Assembly: GCA_018063145.1 (NCBI GenBank)
Contig: JAGOQV010000002.1
Span: 1-50,295 of the forward strand
Source: Alphaproteobacteria bacterium
GTDB lineage: Bacteria > Pseudomonadota > Alphaproteobacteria > Micavibrionales > Micavibrionaceae
Direction of reading: 5' to 3'
DNA length: 50,295 nucleotides
Part shown: positions 40,837-48,972 of the stretch, in pieces
Numbering within the stretch: position 1 is the stretch's first letter
How the letters are laid out: each line of letters starts with the position of its first letter
Program-made: the position numbers and the translations under genes
Notes under the pieces: model-generated
What the model saw: the letters and a program-made list of their open reading frames with translations, nothing else
Database searches by the model: none
What the model was told of the DNA's origin: nothing

Positions 40837-41904
40837 GTGCCAGGCGGATTTCTGATTTTGCTGGATGATGTAGCCTCAATGATGGGCAAAGTAGCGGCTG
40901 CAGCCGGAGATGATATTGCTTCAGCGACTAAGCTGGCAACAAGCAATATGGATGGCGCAGCCTCAATGGCACAAATGGGAGTTCAAAAGGCTTCAGCTGT
41001 GGTCATGGACGACATTCCGGTTAATGCCAAGGCGGTTGCAGGGCAGGCAATTGAAGCGCGTCGGGAGTTGGCTGTGGTGGCCCGTATCGCCAAAGGATCT
41101 TTCATCAACAAAGTTTGGATTGTGCCAGCAGCGGTCGCTATCAATGCGCTTGTTCCTGTTTTGCTAACCCCCATTCTGGTGCTGGGGGGAGCCTACCTTG
41201 CCTATGAGGGAACAGAAAAGCTTTTGGGGCATGGTGGGGATGCTGATCGTAAAAGTGATACAAATTCTGATGGCAAGGAAACGGCCAAGGAGTTTGAGGA
41301 TCAACTGGTCGCAGGCGCGATTAAGACCGACATTGTCATGTCCATGGAAATTACATTTATTGCTCTTGGCGCGTTTTATCCAGATGCGTCATGGATAAAT
41401 CAGTTTGTATCATTGGCGATAGTAGGGGTTGTAACAACCATCGGAATTTACGGGATTGTTGCAGGATTGGTTAAACTTGATGACGTTGGTCTGCACTTGG
41501 CGGAGAAAAAAGGGACACGCTTGTACCACCGTAATATGCGGTTTATCGGGCGGATTATTTTGGTTTCTGCTCCTAAATTGATGCGGGGAATTTCGATCAT
41601 CGGGACGGGAGCTATGCTCTATATTGGTGGCGAACTAATAGCGCACGGTATTCCACCACTTGAGCATTTATTTCATGCAATCCGTGAAGGAATTGAATCG
41701 GCGCTCTCCGGTTGGGTAGGGGCGATTTTAGGAACATTGGCCAAAATGGGATCCGAGGGTGTGGCTGGTGTTTTCTTTGGCTTGATAATGGTGGGAGCTA
41801 TGAAACTCTATCGGTTTTTGATCTGCCAGATAAAATCAGCGGCAGAGAAAACAGAGGAAAAGGCTTCTGGCGCGGGGGCTTCTTCTTCTGTGAAGCGGCG
41901 ATGA
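40837..41904 (+). CDS. DUF808 (YedI-like) multi-pass membrane protein
   Basis: The product resembles the YedI/DUF808 inner-membrane family of unknown function: GGFLILLDDVASMMGKVA at the start, DDIPVNAKAVAGQ, AKGSFINKVWIVPAAVAINALVP and later glycine-rich membrane helices. I choose GTG 40837 (355 residues) because GGAG (40827-40830) is 6 bases before it. The upstream ATG at 40825 lacks a ribosome site and overlaps the Shine-Dalgarno. The last 97 bases overlap the converging HAD gene. The C-terminal 20 residues are a Glu/Lys/Ser tail. The function is not known. Confidence 0.85.
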   Translation: MPGGFLILLDDVASMMGKVAAAAGDDIASATKLATSNMDGAASMAQMGVQKASAVVMDDIPVNAKAVAGQAIEARRELAVVARIAKGSFINKVWIVPAAVAINALVPVLLTPILVLGGAYLAYEGTEKLLGHGGDADRKSDTNSDGKETAKEFEDQLVAGAIKTDIVMSMEITFIALGAFYPDASWINQFVSLAIVGVVTTIGIYGIVAGLVKLDDVGLHLAEKKGTRLYHRNMRFIGRIILVSAPKLMRGISIIGTGAMLYIGGELIAHGIPPLEHLFHAIREGIESALSGWVGAILGTLAKMGSEGVAGVFFGLIMVGAMKLYRFLICQIKSAAEKTEEKASGAGASSSVKRR

Positions 41905-42464
41905 ATAACAGGTAGGTTAGCTCTAGATGCGGCGGTCACTCCGACAGGCTCGTCTTCAATAGCGAGGCATTCTTGCAGGTTGATAGGGTGTCCCGTAAGG
42001 GCGGCCATTCTGGCGAGAGCACTCAGGTAGGGCGCAGGGTCTGGTTTTCGCCCTTCGTAATCTTCTTTGCCCAAGACAAACTCAAAATAGGGAAGGAGAG
42101 ACTTAGCGTTGAGGATGGCCAGTACAGATCGTTTTCGGCCATTGGAAACAACAGCTTGATGGGCTCCAGTGTTTTTGAAATAGGCGAGAGCTTCTAGAAC
42201 GCCTTCGCGTATAGCGGCCTCTCCTAAATGGTCTTCATACCATGTGTCGATCTCGTCAAGGTATACATCGCAGGGACAGGAAAGGCCAAGGTCGCGGGTC
42301 ATCCATTCCCAATTCTGCTGACCATTATTGTGATAAACCATCTTGCGGTACGAATCATGAAGATTGATTCCGTGGCGAGCCAAAGTTTCTTTGTGTTTGC
42401 GCCAATGGAGTGCGGCAGTTTCCACTAAGGTGTTGTCATTGTCCCAAAAGACGTACCGGATCAT
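41808..42464 (-). CDS. HAD-superfamily phosphatase
   Basis: The 218-residue product from ATG 42464 has the HAD motifs: DNDNT at residues 8-12 (nucleophile Asp8, acid Asp10), VVSNG (motif II), the GRKPDPAPY lysine (motif III) and IEDEPVGV (motif IV). The cap is of the subclass I helical kind. The substrate is not evident. The start lies 29 bases inside the end of the YgfZ gene on the same strand, so they are probably coupled. Its last 97 bases overlap the converging DUF808 gene. A longer start at 42509 is possible but lacks support. Confidence 0.87.
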   Translation of the reverse strand: MIRYVFWDNDNTLVETAALHWRKHKETLARHGINLHDSYRKMVYHNNGQQNWEWMTRDLGLSCPCDVYLDEIDTWYEDHLGEAAIREGVLEALAYFKNTGAHQAVVSNGRKRSVLAILNAKSLLPYFEFVLGKEDYEGRKPDPAPYLSALARMAALTGHPINLQECLAIEDEPVGVTAASRANLPVIHRRFTEEEAPAPEAFSSVFSAADFIWQIKNR

Positions 42465-43200
42465 CTTTATTTTCTTCTCTTCGTTGTTTGAGAAACTCTT
42501 CGGTTTCAAAGGTCATCAGGGCAAGTCCCATCTTCTGGCAGGAAGAACGCATATATCCCAGAGACAAATCTTCCATTTTAATTTCTTCCCCCCATGCGGG
42601 CTGAGGAGAATCAAACTCCAGTGCAACCAAATGCTTTTTCCCAAGGTTTCGGTTGTGCATTCTTGCGACCAATTCTTGTCCTATATAACAGCCTTTGGTG
42701 TAGGAAACAGTAGTGGTATCAAGGTTTAGTTCGGCCAAAGTGGATAGACCAATTTCAGCATCGCGACTTCCGTCCGGGCGGCCATGGAGAATTCGGAACT
42801 TATCCCAATTCTCGAAAGAAACTTCAGGAAAAAGCGGGAAGGCAGAATAGGAAATTTGCCAATCTGGCAAAGAGAGAAAGGTCCTAACCTGAGAGATATG
42901 GTCTATTGTGATCTTGCTGCGTAGTTTATAAAAGCCAAGTCTTTTGGCGAGATCTTCGGTGCGGGTGTTTCCTTCACAGTTTAGCAGGTAGGTTTCGCCA
43001 TCCTTTGTGATATAAAAATCATGCAGAAACTTTCCTTGTGGAGAGAGCAGACAGGCGTGGATCGTTGCGGTGCTGGTTAGGCGATCGAGATCATTGGTAA
43101 CTAGGTTTTGCAAAAACTTCGAAGCTTCAGGACCAGAAACGCGCACAATGCCGCGCTGGGGAAGGGTTACAAAACAAGACTTATCATCTACAGGGTTCAT
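42436..43200 (-). CDS. ygfZ: YgfZ/GcvT-family folate-binding Fe-S cluster repair protein
   Basis: YgfZ-type proteins bind tetrahydrofolate and support activity of certain Fe-S enzymes. The family signature K-G-C-Y-x-G-Q-E is at residues 169-176 with Cys171. I choose ATG 43200 (254 residues) because it leads into the PQRGIVRVSGPEASKFLQNL fold start. The upstream TTG at 43242 would overlap the divergent gene. The end overlaps the HAD gene by 29 bases. The ribosome site is weak. Confidence 0.88.
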   Translation of the reverse strand: MNPVDDKSCFVTLPQRGIVRVSGPEASKFLQNLVTNDLDRLTSTATIHACLLSPQGKFLHDFYITKDGETYLLNCEGNTRTEDLAKRLGFYKLRSKITIDHISQVRTFLSLPDWQISYSAFPLFPEVSFENWDKFRILHGRPDGSRDAEIGLSTLAELNLDTTTVSYTKGCYIGQELVARMHNRNLGKKHLVALEFDSPQPAWGEEIKMEDLSLGYMRSSCQKMGLALMTFETEEFLKQRREENKDDPVRLLGQ

Positions 43201-43235
43201 AGGTATCTTGTAAGGGAATTTAGGAAAAAACGCCA

Positions 43236-44210
43236 ATGTCAAACTTACTCGTTCCGCGCCGTATTCTTTTTATCACCTCAACACGGATTGGGGATGCTGT
43301 GTTTTCCAGTGGTTTGCTTGATTATCTGGTGCGGTCTTATCCAGATCATAAAATAACCATCGTGTGTGGCCCACTTTGCGCGAGTTTGTTTGAAGGTGTG
43401 CCGACACTGGAGCGGATCATTGCTCTGAACAAGGAAAAGTGGAACAGACACTGGTGGAAGTTGTGGAAACTGGTTGTCCCTCTTCGTTGGGATATTGTTG
43501 TGGATTTACGCAATTCTCTGGTTTCTCGTTTGGTACGAGCCAACCATGTTTATAGCCACGGCTCCCATATAGACAAGACTCTTCCCAAACCAGCACAAAA
43601 TGCTCAGATTATGGGGTTAAACAAAATTCCTTTGCCCCGCCTTTACCTCTCGAAGTCTCAACAAGAACGGGCACAGTTCTTGGTTCCTGATGGACCTTTA
43701 GTCCTCGGAATCGGGCCGACATCAAATTGGATTGGCAAGACATGGCCGATTGACCGTTATAAAGATGTTGCTGCGCGGCTTCTTGGTGAAGGAGGGTTAT
43801 GTGAGGGATGGAGGTTGGCAGTCTTCGCGGCTCCGGGTGAAGAGAAAGAAGCTTATGCTCTTTTGAACTCAGTCCCTGAAGTGCAGCGTATTGATGTGAT
43901 TGCCAAAGGGACCCCCGGGGAAGCGGCGGCGGCTCTTGCGCGGTGCAATTTGTTTCTGGGTAATGATTCGGGGCTCACTCATTGCGCGGCAGCGGTAGGA
44001 GTTCCAACATTGGGACTATATGGCCCAAGTTTTCCAGATATTTATGCACCTAGTGGATTACGGGCACACCACGTTCGGACCCCTGAATCTTCTGCCGAAC
44101 TGATTAACTTTTCTGGTTACGATCCCAAAACCCTCAAACACAATCTCATGGAAAGTTTGAGTGTAGAAGAGGTTCTGCGCGGTGTTGCCGAGCTGATGCA
44201 GCGGCCATAA
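43236..44210 (+). CDS. Glycosyltransferase family 9 (heptosyltransferase-like)
   Basis: The 324 residues have the GT-B fold of ADP-heptose:LPS transferases: RRILFITSTRIGDAVFSSGLLDYL near the start, DIVVDLRNSL, and GNDSGLTHCAAAVGVPTLGLYGPS at about 245-268. The acceptor is probably an LPS core sugar, inferred from the family. It is divergent from ygfZ with only 35 bases between starts. TAGGA lies about 10 bases before ATG 43236. A bidirectional terminator follows at 44211. No LPS neighbours are present. Confidence 0.87.
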   Translation: MSNLLVPRRILFITSTRIGDAVFSSGLLDYLVRSYPDHKITIVCGPLCASLFEGVPTLERIIALNKEKWNRHWWKLWKLVVPLRWDIVVDLRNSLVSRLVRANHVYSHGSHIDKTLPKPAQNAQIMGLNKIPLPRLYLSKSQQERAQFLVPDGPLVLGIGPTSNWIGKTWPIDRYKDVAARLLGEGGLCEGWRLAVFAAPGEEKEAYALLNSVPEVQRIDVIAKGTPGEAAAALARCNLFLGNDSGLTHCAAAVGVPTLGLYGPSFPDIYAPSGLRAHHVRTPESSAELINFSGYDPKTLKHNLMESLSVEEVLRGVAELMQRP

Positions 44211-44237
44211 AAAACCCCGCGATTGTTGCGGGGTTTT
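44211..44237. terminator. Bidirectional terminator
   Basis: AAAACCCCGC (44211-44220) pairs with GCGGGGTTTT (44228-44237) around GATTGTT. On the minus strand the T tail is six bases long, so it suits the lipoprotein gene at least as well as the glycosyltransferase gene. Confidence 0.88.
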
Positions 44238-44247
44238 CAGGAAACTG

Positions 44248-44781
44248 CTAATCGTTGAAACCTTTTTTAGGCTCAATACTTTTGGATGTTTCATTGAGCT
44301 TGGCGCGGTAGCGTTCATAGCCCATGTTATCAAGGTAGGTATCGCGAGAGCGTTTGGCTGTCTCGTAGTTCACATACTTGACGCGCTCCCAGCCTTTGAA
44401 GGTCATACAACCTTCAAAATCATGATAATCAAGATGTTCGGTTCGCAAATAACCATCGCGCTCTGGCGTGTCCCACTTGGCTAAGCGGCCTTCAGAGGAA
44501 TTGGGATCTACTTTGTTAAAATCCTTATCGAACGTGTCGGCAGGGATCGCGTTTTTGACTGCGCCGAGGCGTTCCAGTTCATTCAGTTCCGATGTGCAGC
44601 GGGCAATATCTTGGAACAGCATTTGCTGGGCTTTTGGTCCTTGCTGATAAATGGCATCGGTGGTGTCAATGCGCTGCCAGTAGCGGCCATTCTCTTCGAT
44701 TTCACGGGTCATGGCACTTTCACAAGCGGTCAAGGAAAGAGCAGATAGGGTGGCAAGCAAAAGGGCAGAAGACTTTATCAT
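44248..44781 (-). CDS. Predicted lipoprotein of unknown function
   Basis: From ATG 44781 the 177-residue product starts with a lipoprotein signal whose lipobox LTAC places the acylated Cys at residue 20. Ser-independent features show no membrane helix later. The mature part is charged and helical, with ENGRYWQRIDT and KGWERVKYVN segments and two further Cys. The start is chosen because AGGA lies 8 bases before it; the ATG three codons upstream directly abuts that site. Residue 21 is Glu rather than Asp, so outer-membrane sorting is plausible. I do not recognise the family. Confidence 0.78.
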   Translation of the reverse strand: MIKSSALLLATLSALSLTACESAMTREIEENGRYWQRIDTTDAIYQQGPKAQQMLFQDIARCTSELNELERLGAVKNAIPADTFDKDFNKVDPNSSEGRLAKWDTPERDGYLRTEHLDYHDFEGCMTFKGWERVKYVNYETAKRSRDTYLDNMGYERYRAKLNETSKSIEPKKGFND

Positions 44782-44835
44782 TCGGGGCATCCTGAATTGG
44801 TGTGAATCTTAAATCTGGCTGTAACCATAACAGGA

Positions 44836-46662
44836 CTATGGTTTTCCCTCAATGCCGTTTTCATCATACCACCAGCTTTCTATCACGTTTCCGTAGAGAG
44901 GGGTCTTTTGGGGATGGCGAAACGGTTTCCATGAGGCTACGAAGTCGCTTCCCGCGAAAAATAAGGGAATTGCATAGTGTTCATGGGTTAAAATGCGGTC
45001 CAGAGCCCGTGTTGTTGTGACCAATTCTTCGCGGGTTTTGACTTGAGGAATAGATTTTGCAAGGAAATCTGTGGCTTCGTGACAAATTCCGGCGTAGTTA
45101 AAGCGGCCCTCCTGCTTCGCTGAGTCGCAGCCCCAGTAAATCAACTGCTCTGTTCCCGGGGAAAGGGTGTTTTGCCAAAAATATAGTGTTAAATCAAAGT
45201 CATAGCCGTTTAGTCGGTCTCGAAAAGCGGCGTTATCGAGCGTTCGTAAGCTAACTTCTATCCCCAGTCGTTTGAGGGCGCGTTTGAAGGCGAGTGCGAC
45301 TTTTTCGTCCTCAGCACTCCCTAGCAGAATTTCAAATCTTAATGGTTTTCCGGTTTTTTTCTGAATGCGGGTTTCCTTCTGGATTTCCCATCCGGCGGAT
45401 TTGAGGAGAGAATCAGCTTCTCTCAAGTTGTCCCGTAAGGAACGAGGGGTTCCGCTTTGGGGGGGAGCCCACGCTGGTCCAAAAACTTCGGGAGGAAGCT
45501 TGTCACGAAAGGGGGCCAGTAAAGCAAGTTCTGCTGTTGACGGGAGCCCAGATGCAGCAAGGGAAGAATTGGGATAGTAACTTGAGAGAGTTTGATATTT
45601 GCCATGAAAAATATTGCGATTGACCCAGTCATAATCAAGCATGAGGGAGAGTGCTTTGCGGACTCTGAGGTCATTAAAGGGAGGGCGGCGCGTGTTGAAA
45701 ATAAATCCCCACATCCGCTCAACGCGCCCGTGTTTCAGGTTTTCCTGACGTGCGGCTCCATTGGTAAGGCCTTTGAACCGATAAGCTTTATCCCACAGGG
45801 CTGGATTTTGTTCGGTTCGAACATCAATGTTGGCAGTTTTGAAGGCTTCGAACGAAACGGTATTGTCACGGTAGTAATCAAAGACCACTTCGTCAAAGTT
45901 ATAAAGTCCTCGATTTACAGGAAGATCTTTGGCCCAATAATTTGGGTCTCGCTTAAAAACAATTTGACGGCCTGGATCAAGTTTTTCGATGCGATATGGG
46001 CCAGATGAGAGGGGAAATTCGAGAATAGTTTGGTTGAAAGAACGGTTTTTCCACCATTTTTCACTTAAAACGGGCATCATTGCCAAAATCATCACTGTTT
46101 CTTGGTCAAAACCGCTATTTAGGCTGAATTTAACCCCATTTTCTCCAATTTTTTCGGCTTTTTTAACCAATTTATAGACTTGGCGCATGTTGGGGCGGCC
46201 TTCTTCCTTCAAGGTCTTGAAGGTGAAGAGAACATCCTCGGGGAGGATGGGGCTTCCATCCTGAAAGCGGGCTTTAGGGTTGAGGGTGAAACTGATACTT
46301 GATCGGTCCTTGGGCGTTTCAATTTTCTCGGCAATCAAGGGGTAAAGGGTAAACGGCTCATCCCATGAGCGGGCGGTCAAACGGTCATAGGCTAGGTTTA
46401 GGCCTTGAGCAGATTTGCCTTTGAGTGAGAAAGGGTTAATGGTGTCAAAGGTTCCAATCGCGGCTTGGCGCAGCTTTCCACCTTTGGGAGCTTCAGGATT
46501 GGCATAACTGAAATGACTAAATCCGGCAGGCATTTCGGCGGTCCCATGCATGGCTAGACCTTGGTGTTCGGTCTGGTCTGCGCACAATGGTGTGGCTAGA
46601 AATAAAAAAGGGGCTGTAACGGCAAGAATTTTGAGTATGATTGGGCGCATGAATGAAGACAT
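44836..46662 (-). CDS. Family 5 extracellular solute-binding protein (YejA-like)
   Basis: A periplasmic peptide-type binding protein for an ABC importer. From ATG 46662 (AAAGG 6 bases upstream) it has 608 residues with a signal peptide of about 27 residues. GLAMHGTAEMPAGFSHFSYANPEAPKGG and the later FNTRRPPFNDLRVRKALSLMLDYDWVN resemble YejA-type proteins. Permease and ATPase genes, usually adjacent in yejABEF, are absent, so it is an orphan here. Its start overlaps the start of the divergent macro gene by 14 bases. Confidence 0.88.
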   Translation of the reverse strand: MSSFMRPIILKILAVTAPFLFLATPLCADQTEHQGLAMHGTAEMPAGFSHFSYANPEAPKGGKLRQAAIGTFDTINPFSLKGKSAQGLNLAYDRLTARSWDEPFTLYPLIAEKIETPKDRSSISFTLNPKARFQDGSPILPEDVLFTFKTLKEEGRPNMRQVYKLVKKAEKIGENGVKFSLNSGFDQETVMILAMMPVLSEKWWKNRSFNQTILEFPLSSGPYRIEKLDPGRQIVFKRDPNYWAKDLPVNRGLYNFDEVVFDYYRDNTVSFEAFKTANIDVRTEQNPALWDKAYRFKGLTNGAARQENLKHGRVERMWGFIFNTRRPPFNDLRVRKALSLMLDYDWVNRNIFHGKYQTLSSYYPNSSLAASGLPSTAELALLAPFRDKLPPEVFGPAWAPPQSGTPRSLRDNLREADSLLKSAGWEIQKETRIQKKTGKPLRFEILLGSAEDEKVALAFKRALKRLGIEVSLRTLDNAAFRDRLNGYDFDLTLYFWQNTLSPGTEQLIYWGCDSAKQEGRFNYAGICHEATDFLAKSIPQVKTREELVTTTRALDRILTHEHYAIPLFFAGSDFVASWKPFRHPQKTPLYGNVIESWWYDENGIEGKP

Positions 46663-47203
46663 ACCAAACCTTTCGCCGTTCTCCAATGCCCAACGGGTTC
46701 AGACTCTTCGTATTGTCCACGGGGAATTGCTGGAACAAACCGATTTACAGGCTCTTGTGTCGTTTTTAAGCGAGGATTTGTCATGGGGAGGGCCTGTTAA
46801 CCAGCTTCTTCTCAAAGCGGCCGGACCGCGCCTTGATGAATATGTCTTGGGCCATATTATCAAACCCAAACCAGGAGATGTCCATTTGGCTCCGGCTTTT
46901 GGTTTGCCCTTCAAATACTTGATCTTTTGCATTATTCCAAAGTGGAAAGACGGACTCGGGAACGAAGAGAAACTGCTGCGTTCTTGTTACCGTCATGCCA
47001 TTGAACTGGCGGCCCAGCATGGGATCGGATCGGTGGGGGTTCCGGCTTTGGGGTCGGGGCGCAGTGATTTTCCCTTGCGCCGTGCGGCCCGCCTTGCGAT
47101 TACATCGCTCAAAGAGGCGGTAGGGCCGGAGATCGAAGAGATTCGTATTGTTTGCAAATCTCGTGAGTCTTTCGACACTTACCGCGAAATTGTCGGGATG
47201 TAA
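46649..47203 (+). CDS. Divergent macro-domain protein
   Basis: The 184-residue product follows the macro-domain pattern: RIVHGELLEQTDLQALVSFL, KAAGPRLDE, KPGDVHLAPAFGLPFKYLIF, LLRSCYRHAIELAAQHGIGSVGVPALGSGRSDFPLRRAARLAI. Macro domains bind ADP-ribose and some remove it from proteins or nucleotides. Here the usual NAAN segment reads VSFLSED and the catalytic-loop glycines read SWGGPVN, so binding or catalysis may be changed. ATG 46649 gives the most typical start; ATG 46637 in frame is possible. Both lack a clear ribosome site. The start overlaps the divergent solute-binding gene. Confidence 0.75.
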   Translation: MNEDIPNLSPFSNAQRVQTLRIVHGELLEQTDLQALVSFLSEDLSWGGPVNQLLLKAAGPRLDEYVLGHIIKPKPGDVHLAPAFGLPFKYLIFCIIPKWKDGLGNEEKLLRSCYRHAIELAAQHGIGSVGVPALGSGRSDFPLRRAARLAITSLKEAVGPEIEEIRIVCKSRESFDTYREIVGM

Positions 47204-47221
47204 GAGCGCCAAAATCCTAAA

Positions 47222-48220
47222 TCAGGCCGCGAGTTTGGCGAGGCCTTCCCGCAAAGGACGCGCCGGACGTGGTCCCATGTGGCTGATAACTTCCGAGGCG
47301 GCAAAAGAGCCAATCCGTCCAGCTTCCGCCAAAGATTTTCCTTCGCTAAGACCGAACAAGACTCCGGCGGCGTAGGCATCTCCAGCCCCCGTGGTATCCA
47401 CCAGTTGCACCGGAAGAATGGCAGCAACTGAAATGGTTTCGTTGCCGGAAATCAGGATGGAGCCCTTTGCCCCCAAGGTGATGGCAGCAATTGAACAACT
47501 TGAACGTACTCTATCAAAAGCGTCTTCTACGGTCAGAACGTCATAAAGACCTTTGAGTTCTTCTTCGTTGGCAAAGAGAATATCCACGTGATCTTCAATC
47601 AGCTTGAGAAAGTCTTCGCGGTGACGGTGAACACAGAATGGGTCTGATAAGGTGAGGGCCAGACGGCGACCATGTTTTTTCACGAGAGTGGCGGCTTTGA
47701 AGAAAGCGGCTTTGGCCACAGGATCATCAAACAAATATCCTTCTAGATAGGTGATTGCTGAGGAAGCAATCAGGGATTCATCAACATCATCGCTGGCAAT
47801 GCGGGTTGATGCTCCTAAAAATGTATTCATTGTCCGCTGGGCATCGGGGGTGACAAGAATCAAACATTGAGCGGTCGGAGGACCGTCTTTCAAAGGAGGG
47901 GTGTCAAAATCAATCCCGATTGAGCGCATATCATGGCGGTACACAGTGCCAAATTCATCATCGGCAACTTTGCCGATGAAAGCTCCTGTTCCACCAAGCG
48001 AGGCGTAAACGGCCATCGTATTGCCAGCAGACCCACCCGACATTTCGGTGGCCGGTCCCATCAAGTTATAGAGTTCTGCTGCACGCTGGGAACTAATTAA
48101 ACTCATGGCTCCCCGATTCATGCCATACGGGATTTGTGATGTGATGAACTCTTCGGTGGTGGGGGAGAGAATATCAATAATTGCATTACCAATGGCGACT
48201 AGGCCGTATTGTTTCGTCAT
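47222..48220 (-). CDS. PfkB-family sugar/nucleoside kinase (adenosine kinase-like)
   Basis: The 332 residues from ATG 48220 begin GLVAIGNAIIDIL and contain the first PfkB signature (SGGSAGNTMAVYASLGGTGAFIGKV, about 62-86) and the second, DTTGAGDAYAAG, at 275-286 with catalytic Asp281. Overall this is closest to the alphaproteobacterial adenosine kinase-like group. The substrate could be adenosine or a sugar. A longer start at 48253 would overlap the divergent regulator region and is not needed. It ends 18 bases from the converging macro gene. Confidence 0.9.
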   Translation of the reverse strand: MTKQYGLVAIGNAIIDILSPTTEEFITSQIPYGMNRGAMSLISSQRAAELYNLMGPATEMSGGSAGNTMAVYASLGGTGAFIGKVADDEFGTVYRHDMRSIGIDFDTPPLKDGPPTAQCLILVTPDAQRTMNTFLGASTRIASDDVDESLIASSAITYLEGYLFDDPVAKAAFFKAATLVKKHGRRLALTLSDPFCVHRHREDFLKLIEDHVDILFANEEELKGLYDVLTVEDAFDRVRSSCSIAAITLGAKGSILISGNETISVAAILPVQLVDTTGAGDAYAAGVLFGLSEGKSLAEAGRIGSFAASEVISHMGPRPARPLREGLAKLAA

Positions 48221-48312
48221 TTTTATAAATCTTTCGCTTGTTTGAAAGGTCATTGCGGGAGACTTTATCTCTGATACATTGGTATGACAATATGTTGCTT
48301 TGGGAGTTCAGG

Positions 48313-48897
48313 ATGGTTGTAAAGAAAAGGCGAGCTAAGAAATCAGAGGAAATTTCACCGGAAACTCTTCTGGCCTCGGCGATTGGTTTGGCGGCTGAAG
48401 CTCCGTGGGCCGAGGTGACAGTATGGGATGTTGCGCATAACGCAGGGGGGACATCGGCTGATTTTTACCGTTTCTTTCTTGATAAATCCTCTGTTCTGCT
48501 TGCGTATAGCGAAAAGCTGGACGAGGCAGTAGCGGCGGCGTTTCCAGATATTGATGAAACATCTCCTGTGAAAGAGCGTGTTTTTGATGTTCTCATGGAA
48601 CGACTCGAAGCCTCTAACCGGAACAGGGCTGCGAGCCTTTCTTTTCTACGGTCACTTTCTTGTGATCCAAAACAGGCCTTAGCTGGTGGTCCCCAACTCG
48701 CCGAGTCCATGCGCAATATGCTGGATGTTGCCAAGGTTGAAACCTCTGGCCTTTTGGGACTTGCAAAGGTGGCGGGTTTAACGCTCGGGTATGTTTGGGT
48801 TTTGCGGACATGGGCCGAGGACGAAAGCCCTGACCTTGGCAAGACAATGGCTGCCCTAGATCAAATGCTTTCTCGTTGTCGCTTGGTTGTGGAATAA
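48313..48897 (+). CDS. TetR-like transcriptional regulator
   Basis: From ATG 48313 (GGGAG upstream) the product has 194 residues. Residues about 15-60 fit a TetR DNA-binding domain: LLASAIGLAAEAPWAEVTVWDVAHNAGGTSADFYRFFLDKSSVL. The rest is helical, as in ligand-binding and dimer domains. It is divergent from the PfkB kinase gene with 92 bases between starts, so it may control that gene or itself. No clear palindrome is evident beyond a short ATAC/GTAT. The ligand is unknown. A basic N-terminal arm (KKRRAKK) precedes the helix-turn-helix. Confidence 0.78.
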   Translation: MVVKKRRAKKSEEISPETLLASAIGLAAEAPWAEVTVWDVAHNAGGTSADFYRFFLDKSSVLLAYSEKLDEAVAAAFPDIDETSPVKERVFDVLMERLEASNRNRAASLSFLRSLSCDPKQALAGGPQLAESMRNMLDVAKVETSGLLGLAKVAGLTLGYVWVLRTWAEDESPDLGKTMAALDQMLSRCRLVVE

Positions 48898-48972
48898 AAG
48901 GTTACGACACAAACCAGCTAATTAGAACAAAACCAGAGTACTGTGGTGCCTTTTCTTTGCCCCGCCTCAAGT

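Noticed and set aside
42464-42509. Longer start (42509) for the HAD protein
   Set aside because: The extra 15 residues are polar and lie before the first strand and DNDNT motif; the overlap with YgfZ would grow to 74 bases without a better ribosome site.
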